Source of the DNA: Trichoplax adhaerens
Lineage: Eukaryota > Placozoa > Uniplacotomia > Trichoplacea > Trichoplacidae
Reading direction: 5' to 3'
Assembly (NCBI RefSeq): GCF_000150275.1
Contig: NW_002060959.1
Location: forward strand, 254,172-318,171
Length of the DNA: 64,000 nt
Shown here: positions 56,540 to 64,000 of the stretch, one piece after another
How positions within the stretch are numbered: the first letter of the stretch is position 1
Layout of the letters: each line of letters opens with the position of its first letter
Made by a program: the position numbers and the translations under genes
The notes under the pieces: generated by a model
Database searches by the model: none
Told to the model about the DNA's origin: nothing
The model's input: only the letters and a program-made list of their open reading frames with translations

Positions 56540-57045
56540 ATTCAAGGACTACTGGCCTCCATGGATGGCATGCAGTTTCCTACAAGTATACCGTATGCCA
56601 AATACTGTTTTAAAGTGATGTACATTATGGTTGAATAACTTGAATAAGGGGAAACTTGCAAGGGCATGCTTTACAATCATCCGATAGTAGCACCAACGCA
56701 AAAGGTGAGGAAATGCAGTAGTTCCCCCAGGCTCAATCGTTCAATGACTACTGGCCTCCCATGGATGGCATGCAACTTCCTAAAAGTACCGTATATTCAA
56801 TTCTGTTTGAATTGTAGTGAACTATATTATGGTTGAATGACTTGAGTAAGGGGAAACATGGAAGGGCATGCTTTACAATCATTCGATAGATAGTAACACC
56901 AAGGCAAAAGGTGAGGAAATGCAGTTGCTACTCAAGGCTCAATCATTTCAATGACTTGAGGAAGGGGAAAGAAACATGAAAGGGCATGCTTAAAATCATT
57001 CGATTAGTAACACCAACGCAAAAGGTGAGGAAATGCCGTTGTACG
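56540..57045. repeat. Tandem repeat E, about 200-bp unit
   Basis: The segment containing AAGGACTACTGGCCTCCATG, ATGGCATGCA, AAGGGGAAAC, AGGGCATGCTTTACAATCAT and CGCAAAAGGTGAGGAAATGC occurs at about 56540-56740 and 56740-56940. A third shortened unit follows (about 110 bp, 56940-57045). AAAAGGTGAGG looks like a 5' splice site in each unit, but the frame before it is not conserved. Confidence 0.85.
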
Positions 57046-57214
57046 ACAGTCTGTTGCCGTAGGGTGTGCAAATTATTTCAGGAATTTCTCGATTGGCTAC
57101 CTCGGTTTCCTTTGGGTGCGTTAGCTAAGGCTTGCCAATGATACAGTCTGTCCTACAATATCGACGCCATCACTCTTGTCCAAAGTAGAAAGGCCATCCA
57201 TCATTCGACTCGTT

Positions 57215-57950
57215 CGACTAGCCTATGCAGGTATCGTAGTTTTCATTTCCTGGATTGTTGTTATGCAAGTCTTGATTGCAAAATCATGTCGACCAATGCA
57301 ATGCAACGTGTATTTTATCCACTTGAATCACAACAGCCAATGCCAAGTAGAAAGAGTGAAAGACTATCTTTCCACTAGCCTATGCAGGTATCGTAGTTTT
57401 CATTTCCTGGATTGTTGTTATGCAAGTCTTGACGGCAAAATCATGTCGACCAATGCAATGCAACGTGTATTTTATCCACATGAATAACAACAGCCAATGC
57501 CAAGTAGAATGGCCATCGTTCCACTAGCATTGGAAGATGTTGTAGTTTTCATTTCCTGGATTGTTGCTATGCAAGTCTTGACGGAAACATCATGTCGACC
57601 AATGCAATGCAACGTGTATTTTATCCACTTGAATCACAACAGCCAATGCCAAGTAGAAAGACTATCTTTCCACTAGCCTATGCAGGTATCGTAGTTTTCA
57701 TTTCTTGGATTGCTGCTATGCTAGTCTTGATGGCAAAATCATGTCGACCAATGCAATGCAACGTGTATTTTATCCACTTGAATCACAACAGCCAATACCA
57801 AGTAGAAAGAGTGAAAGACTATCTTTCCACTAGCCTATGCAGGTATCGTAGTTTTCATTTCCTGGATTGTTGCTATGCAAGTCTTGACGGCAAAATCATG
57901 TCGACCAATGCAATGCAACGTGTGTTTTATCCACTTGAATGACAACAGCC
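57215..57950. repeat. Tandem repeat D, alternating 149 and 157-bp units
   Basis: GTCGACCAATGCAATGCAAC occurs at about 57288, 57445, 57594, 57743 and 57900. Units also share TATGCAGGTATCGTAGTTTT, CATTTCCTGGATTGTTG and CACTTGAATCACAACAGCCA. The 8-bp length difference is an indel around GAGTGAAA. Plus-strand ORFs over the array read the same DNA in different frames and are not genes. Confidence 0.92.
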
Positions 57951-59284
57951 AATGCATTTTATTGCAAGGGAAAAGCGTTGTTATTATTATTGTCATCGTC
58001 TATTGACGCCATTAGTCTTGAGATTTTTTTTTTCCTCTCTTTTTACTGTTGTCGTATTCTCTACCAGGATAGAAGAGACTATTCTTTTTCCATTGCGGGG
58101 GTCTTTCTTTGTTCAATGGATCAATCATATTATCCAGACTAATGAGCCCCCGTAATGATGGATGTTGTGTTGGGTTTCCTATTTCCAATGGCTTTATTAG
58201 TGTTTGAATGATGAAATTGAATTGTTTTGCATGCAGGATGCAAAGAAAAGTCTGTCTCTAACTGCATTAACGAAGCTGACGACTACAGCATGACTAAAGT
58301 ACCAGAGGATGATTGATTGACGAGGGATGAGGAGAATTCTATCTTGACGCCATGCTTGCCCTAATGAGTGTGGGGAGGAGGAATAGGCCATAACAAGACA
58401 GCGGTAGTCCATCACTTTTAATCATTCTTGTCATCGCTTGCTTGAAAATTATTACGCAAGATTGGCTTGATCCTATTTTATTTGAAAAGCACCATCTTGG
58501 TCAATTGATTCTTTCAGTCTTGCTCCAGTGGAAAAGCTTGTCTTTTCCACTTGGGGGTTAGCGTTGAGTGTAGTCATCGATTGCCATGCCAAAATGGATT
58601 ATTCTACATCCAATCTATCATCCTAGTGCTAAGGTAAGATATTGAAATGGGTCAACTATCATTGATGTTTGCAGGGCGACTTTGGAAAAGCGGATGGATG
58701 AGATATTTGAAAGAGTATTGAGTTGGATCCTTCTTCATGACAGAGGATGATTTTAGTAAAGGACTCTTTTTCAACGACGATGGCCAATGGAAAGCGTTTT
58801 CATCCATAGCCACATTCTTCTTCACGGTGAAAAATCTTCAAATCTAGATTGAACCTTGTTGAATGGATTATTTATCGGTAGTACACAGTCCAATATTCTT
58901 TCAAACCGTCAGTACAACATGGCTCTCTATTCTCTTGATGGCTGAGGAGGATTACATTTGATTTTACTGTATCGTCCAACCATGTTTGTTGAACGGATAA
59001 TAATAATTGATAGTGAGCCATGGTGGATGCTTTAGTCGATGGATGGCACAGGTTGGGTCTTTGCCAAAATGCGAGCAGTTCCATCGTGGAACGTACGCTG
59101 TTTAGAGCAGAAATCAAAGTTGGGGGTTTCGTTTTGACGACCAACAACCATCAACGCTCGTTGGATCCTCGTTCATTCCAGCATGATGATCCAATGCTAT
59201 CCTAATTTTATTTTTCTAACCCAAGACAATGTGTGTCGGCTTTTCTTCCCTCTTCTTTTTTTGACGAATGCCATCCAAACCCTT
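57951..59284. other. Unique stretch with one candidate exon
   Basis: No tandem array and no long ORF. Contains the candidate exon 58574-58633. Nothing else recognised. Confidence 0.35.
58574..58633 (+). CDS. Candidate internal exon, 60 nt, phase 0-0
   Basis: Between GTTGAGTGTAG and GCTAAG|GTAAGA. It reads SSIAMPKWIILHPIYHPSAK. Phase 0 entry fits the phase 0 exit of the candidate at 52318-52447. Short enough that chance is a serious alternative. Confidence 0.2.
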
Positions 59285-59605
59285 TTCCAATCATCATGGA
59301 CATGGCAACGACTGTCCTATTGAAGTAGTGCCATTTTTATTTTTTCCACCGAGTAGAAAGTTCAACGGCACACCATTTTGCAGTCATTTTAGAGTAAAGT
59401 AGTTTTTTATTCTTCATCCATCAACTTTCACCATTTTTACCAACCATCGTGGTGATAGCAACGACTGATTGACTGTAGAGTAGTTTTTATCCTTTTGACG
59501 GAGTAGGAAAGTTTTCACTCGATATCCAATGTCTAATGGACAATCACAGCGACTGAGTTGAAGTAGAGTAATTGAATTTTGATCCTTTGCTGTCTACTCC
59601 ATTGA
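59285..59605. repeat. Three degenerate repeats of about 90-155 bp spacing (H)
   Basis: A module (ATCaTGGacATaGCAACGACTG, GTAGAGTAGTTTTTAT, GAGTAGGAAAGTT) occurs at about 59292-59360 and 59447-59515, and in weaker form at 59533-59600. The copies are well diverged. Confidence 0.6.
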
Positions 59606-61059
59606 TCAACTCCGACATAATTCAAGGGTAAAATGAGATTGGTTGCGCCAATTTAGACTATGCTAACCAAATTATCACCCATGAATGTTATTCAAGGTTA
59701 AAAATAGCCACTATAGGTTCAAATAAAGGGCGAGACTATACTTTCAATGGAGTCAAGATGTTTGCCGGTATTTTTAACATGGATTCTACCCATGGGAGAG
59801 GATGGAGTCAAGATGATTTTCCAATCTTCTCCCTATCCATTTTTCCAACAGGATAGCGATACAATGGCTTGTCGATAATTTTGGAGAGGGGATTTCATCG
59901 CTCACTTTTCTTGTAATACAATTCTTTTTGTGGTCCTTTTTTGGATATTCCAATAGATTGAATTGGTAACTTTAGATTGATTTATCGGCATCTTGCCGGT
60001 GGCTAGTCATTGTGGATTGTTCTGCAAACAGTAGTTCTGTTCTTCTTTGCTATGCAAGGGAAATCCTCCGTGTGTCGGTGCGGAAGAGAACTCCATTTCT
60101 CTTCGGATGATGAATCTTCAATCCACGCTTGCCGATGGGACGAGTGATTTTTTTTTTTTCCATGATTGGATTGAATTAGAATGGAGATAATTTCTTTTCA
60201 TTATGGCTTCATGAATCAATTTGTAGTGAATGCAGTGGTTGTCCAATTTTATTCCAGTGATGAGAAAGTTCAACAGAGCAATCACGATAGGCAATTTATC
60301 AAAGATGGGCAATACGATGGGTTGTAAGCTAACGCTAAAAAACTCCTGCTTACCAAGGTTGATCTTATTGGATTCCCATGTTGTTCAAATTGAAAACAAG
60401 TAAATGAGTTAGAGAAGGAGAATTTGTACAAGTTATTTCACATCACAGGGTTAAAATCAGACTTCTAGCTCTCAGTTGAACGTAAGTTACGATCTGTTTT
60501 TACCCTTTGCTTCCCGTTATTAACCCTCTACAACTGACTGCCGTTAGAAAAGCATTTCTACGCTTGAAATGAGTGGCGGGTTTGCCTTTCTAATCCACTC
60601 CAACAGACTTTTTTTTCCAGGCGATAGACTCGATTGAACATGGTAGAAAGGGTTGAATTGAAACCAAACCAATAGGGGATAGTTTGCTCTGGCAAAAGTA
60701 CAATCCTTATGTTACATCGACCATCTTGTTTTGTTTTCGCTTAACCGCAATAATATTGTACGGCTAACTGGATTATTGCAAACTCATTCAGAGAAGTGAT
60801 TTTAAGCTTATGGTGATGCTGTATTATTTGCATTAATGTCGGATAGTTTTTCAATCACCATGTTCCATGCTCGATGATCCTTGTATGGTAGTGTAAACTC
60901 ATTTAACGTTTGAACCTTTTTTCCATTCCTTGATTATTGACTATTAGGTGAAGATTATTACAAGCAAGACTGATTTCAACAAGACACCGATGAACTTTCC
61001 TTTCCATTCCGTATTTTAAAGTTCAATAAGGTAAGTCATGATAAACTAAGAATGCCACC
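59606..61059. other. Unique stretch, no supported gene
   Basis: A consensus donor AATAAG|GTAAGT at 61030-61031 follows a short open frame ending DELSFPFRILKFNK. The acceptor side is unclear, so it is not called. Otherwise nothing seen. Confidence 0.35.
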
Positions 61060-61965
61060 CATGAGGGTAGAAAGCAACTTGATTGACGATGCCTACACAT
61101 GCTATGACAAGAGAGGATTCAACACGGATTGAGTAAAGTAGTCTTGCTATTGCTCTTCTTTAACGATATCCTACGCTTGTAGTCGATATGGATACTCTTC
61201 TTTTCATTCAATGTCTACACATGCTTGACTACGCTAGAGGAAGAGAGGATTGAATACCTTATTGATCAAGTAGAATATGGATACTCTAAAATTAATTCAA
61301 TGCCTACACATGTTGGACTACGTTATAATAATTGTTCCTGTAGTAAGGGAGGATTGGAAATGAATGGAGTGGAATAGTCTTACTGTTCCTTCTTAATATC
61401 CTCCGCTAGTAGTCTATCTTGAAGTTGATTCAATGCCAACACATTCTCGACTACGCTAGAGTAAGAGAGGATTGAATACCATGTTGATCAAGTAGAATAT
61501 GGATACTCTAAAGTTAATTCAATGCCTACACATGTTGGACTACGTTATAATAATTGTTCCTGTAGTAAGGGAGGATTGGAAATGAATGGAGTGGAATAGT
61601 CTTACTGTTCCTTCTTAATATCCTCCGCTAGTAGTCCATCTTGAAGTTGATTCAATGCCAACACATTCTCGACTACGCTAGAGTAAGAGAGGATTGAAAA
61701 CCGATGCAGTAAAATAGTCTAACTGTTCTTCATTTCAATATCTTCCACATGCAGTCAATATAAATACTCGTTAAATTGATTCAATGCCTACACATACTTG
61801 ACAATGCTAGAGCAATAGAGTATTGGAAAATTGATGGAATAGAATAGTCTTGCTGTTTTTCCTTTTCAATATCCTACGCAAAATTCATTCAGTGCCTACA
61901 CACATGCTAGACTATGCTAAAGCAAGACAGAGTTCAACACCATGAAGATCAAGTAGAATAGTCTC
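61060..61965. repeat. Satellite array F, about 110-bp units in a 221-222-bp higher-order repeat
   Basis: TTCAATGCC(T/A)ACACAT recurs near 61204, 61298, 61426, 61519, 61648, 61776 and 61886. Two full higher-order units (each beginning GTAGAATATGGATACTCTAA, at about 61270 and 61491) are almost identical over 221 bp, while neighbouring 110-bp units differ strongly. This is recent amplification of a dimer within an older monomer array. Confidence 0.88.
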
Positions 61966-62789
61966 TCTCTCAACAAGGATACTCTTTGTCATGATAGCAA
62001 GAATAGGCAGTGCCCTTTTTCTTGCAATTTATCCTTCATTTTACACGCTTTAAAGTGTCTACTGCCTTCGGCTCCACTTTCAAAAGCCAGTAAATCTGTC
62101 TGAAAACGCCATGCGAGACATCATTAGTTACTGTCGTATTACTCGATGAAATATAGCCTGCTGGCAATATTTATGGATAGATGAACAAGAGTCTATGCAT
62201 CAAAATGACCGGACTATTCCTCTCATAAAATTGGTCTTCTTCAACATCAACTTTCAAGGTTAATCAATCATGACTCATGACAGTCTATCACCTTGAAGAT
62301 GCCCATTTTGAACAGCATTCGTTGCTGTCGCCTTAATCGATAAAATGAGCTTTCATCATGAGAATCAATTAAAATCACACCACCATTCCTATCCAAATGG
62401 AGTACGCCATCCTCAACCTATCCTATCCTCTACTAGGCAACGAAATGAGCATATGGAATGTTATTTCTGTCCATTCCATTGGATACTCTGGATTAAGTAG
62501 GGGCTTCATGGGAGAAAGAGTCTATGATGAAGACATGGACGGTCTAATGGGACTATTCTGCACCTGTAGACGATGGTTTACCATCATGTCTGACCGTTCT
62601 ATGCAATCTTTGGGTATAGAGTAGCGCCTATATCTCATCGTCAATAAAATTGGCATCCAATATAGCACACCGTTCTATAACTGCATAGGTCCAGAATGAT
62701 TTCCTTCCACTCATTTGTATTTAGTGGGGCTTACACGTCAAAAGAAGCAACTGTCCAATGCCACTATCATCTAAGTACAAAAGTGGTGA
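61966..62789. other. Spacer between arrays F and G, no supported gene
   Basis: Unique sequence. The 75-codon plus-strand ORF at 62397-62624 has no recognisable domain or splice context and is not called. Confidence 0.4.
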
Positions 62790-64000
62790 TTAACCAACGC
62801 TGTAGCAGCAGCTCTAAGGATATTTCTGCCCTTTCAAGGGGCCAAAAATTTAGAAATTCTTAATTTAGAAGGAGAAGAGCTGGTCAAAAACAATCAACAG
62901 TCGAATAGCACTATTCTTTTCAGCATATTCATATGCACTATTGATTGCTACTTTAGTAGCAGCTCTAAAGCTATTTTTGTCAATTCAATCCGTAACAAAT
63001 GGAGAGGTGCTCGTCAAAAAAGAATCAACCGTCCAATAGCACTATTCTTTTAGCGCAATACTATTCACTAATGACCACTACTGGAGCAGCAGCTCCAAGG
63101 TTATTTCTGTCGATTCAATCGACAACAAATGGAGAGGCTCAATTTAGATGGAAGGGCTCGTAAAAAGAAACTTGGCTACAAACATGAGCAGTCGAATGCT
63201 ACTATTCTCCTAGTAGAATACAGTTTGTTCGTGAATATCTCTATCACTTCAATTAACAACAAATGGAAGTCATAAGTTTCGTCAGAAGAGGCTGGTGAAA
63301 TTGGAATACCGTCCTAAATATAGACAGTCCAATATGATACTGTTCTTGAAGTAGAAATGCAAATGCTTCGTCATCGCCATTGACTAGTAGTTCTTTCTGT
63401 CAACTCAATCTGGAACCAATAGAAGTGATTCATTTACATCGAGAGAGGCTATTAAAAGGAAATACTGTCATCAACATCCAATGTAGCACTATTCTTGAGG
63501 TAGAATACTAGTCGCTATTAACCACTACACTAGCAGCAGCTCCCAGGTTATTTCTGTTAATGCAATGGAAAATCAATGGAAATGGTAAATTGAGATGGAC
63601 AGAGGCTCATAAATAGAAAAAAACAGTACAATGGCACTACTCTTCAAGTAGAATGCTAGTCGTCATCGATCACTACTGTGGCAACAGCACCACCAAGGCT
63701 ATTTCTATCAATTTAATGGAGAATAAATGGAGAAGGACTGGTAAAAGGAAAAGCTGTCACAAACGTCAAACTGTCGAATGGCTCTATTCTTGCAGTAGAA
63801 TAGTAGTCGTTATTGACCACAACTGTATCTGTATCTCCAAGGTTATTTCTATCAATTCAGTCGATAATCAATGAAAATTAAAAATAGAGAAAGGCCTCGT
63901 GAAAAGAAATCACTATTGCCAACATCAACAATCGAATGACACTGTACTTCCAGTAGAATGCTAGTCGTGATTGACCATGGCTGTAGCAGCAGCTCCAAGC
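62790..64000. repeat. Satellite array G, about 130-165 bp unit, continues past the window
   Basis: AGCAGCAGCTC(C/T)(A/C)AGG or variants occur near 62803, 62957, 63090, 63531, 63675 and 63980. Units share TTATTTCTGTCAATTCAATC, CAACAAATGGAGA, CAATAGCACTATTCTT and GTAGAAT(A/G)CTAGTCGT. Copies are 70-85% alike by eye and vary in length. Confidence 0.85.

Noticed and set aside
57176-57942. Two plus-strand ORFs of 103 and 116 codons with internally repeated peptides
   Set aside because: They lie wholly on tandem repeat D. The 149/157-bp units are not multiples of three, so the same DNA is read in different frames in successive units, and no frame is kept.
1-64000. tRNA and rRNA genes
   Set aside because: No clear tRNA B-box with matching acceptor stem and no rRNA-like conserved blocks were found by eye; a tRNAscan and Rfam search would settle this.

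Overview
The window looks like nuclear DNA of an animal, most likely an early-branching one. The code is standard and the left part is very AT-rich. It holds a fragment of a Ginger/KRBA2-like integrase with animal-type zinc-finger and GPY/F-like regions, many decaying paralogues, a MITE-like element and large blocks of tandem satellite DNA. A placozoan-like or cnidarian-like source is a guess from style, not a proof. No bacterial operon, ribosome-binding-site or phage signs were seen.

Layout. Positions 1 to about 45,130 are a tandem array, all on the minus strand, of intronless genes for a 12-TM major facilitator protein of the SV2/SVOP (synaptic-vesicle-protein-2-like) branch. Seven copies are complete (2954-4570, 9214-10821, 17668-19284, 23681-25300, 26860-28476, 32623-34239, 36004-37617). 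One runs off the left edge (1-1239). One is a recent copy of its neighbour truncated at both ends (40308-41720), and one is a 5' fragment (13400-13768). At least five further pieces are relics (11930-12300, 14530-14890, 29600-30333, 43060-44230, 44485-45125). Spacing between starts is often about 3.2 kb or about twice that, as expected if a roughly 3.2 kb unit was amplified and some units decayed. Flanking DNA is duplicated with the genes in several places. The only other recognisable gene in this part is the Ginger/KRBA2-like fragment on the plus strand (6760-7431), followed by a 40-bp minisatellite. A 335-bp MITE-like insertion with clear terminal inverted repeats and an empty-site paralogue lies at 11046-11380.

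From about 45.4 kb to the end the character changes. There is no long ORF, and at least eight unrelated tandem-repeat arrays (units about 90 to 220 bp, some with higher-order structure) follow each other, with one 50-N assembly gap and two long perfect palindromes near the change and within the block. Several short open segments bounded by canonical splice signals on the plus strand suggest, weakly, an intron-rich gene whose introns carry the satellites.

How the genes may work together: the transporters share one architecture: an acidic N-terminal tail with a dileucine-type sorting signal in most copies, an MFS 'GRxADxYGRRK' loop, a charged cytosolic loop after TM6, and a short glycosylatable luminal loop with two conserved cysteines between TM7 and TM8. 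They differ mainly in the tail and loops, so the array reads as a birth-and-death family of vesicular or plasma-membrane solute carriers diversified by tandem duplication and gene conversion. The substrate cannot be told from sequence.
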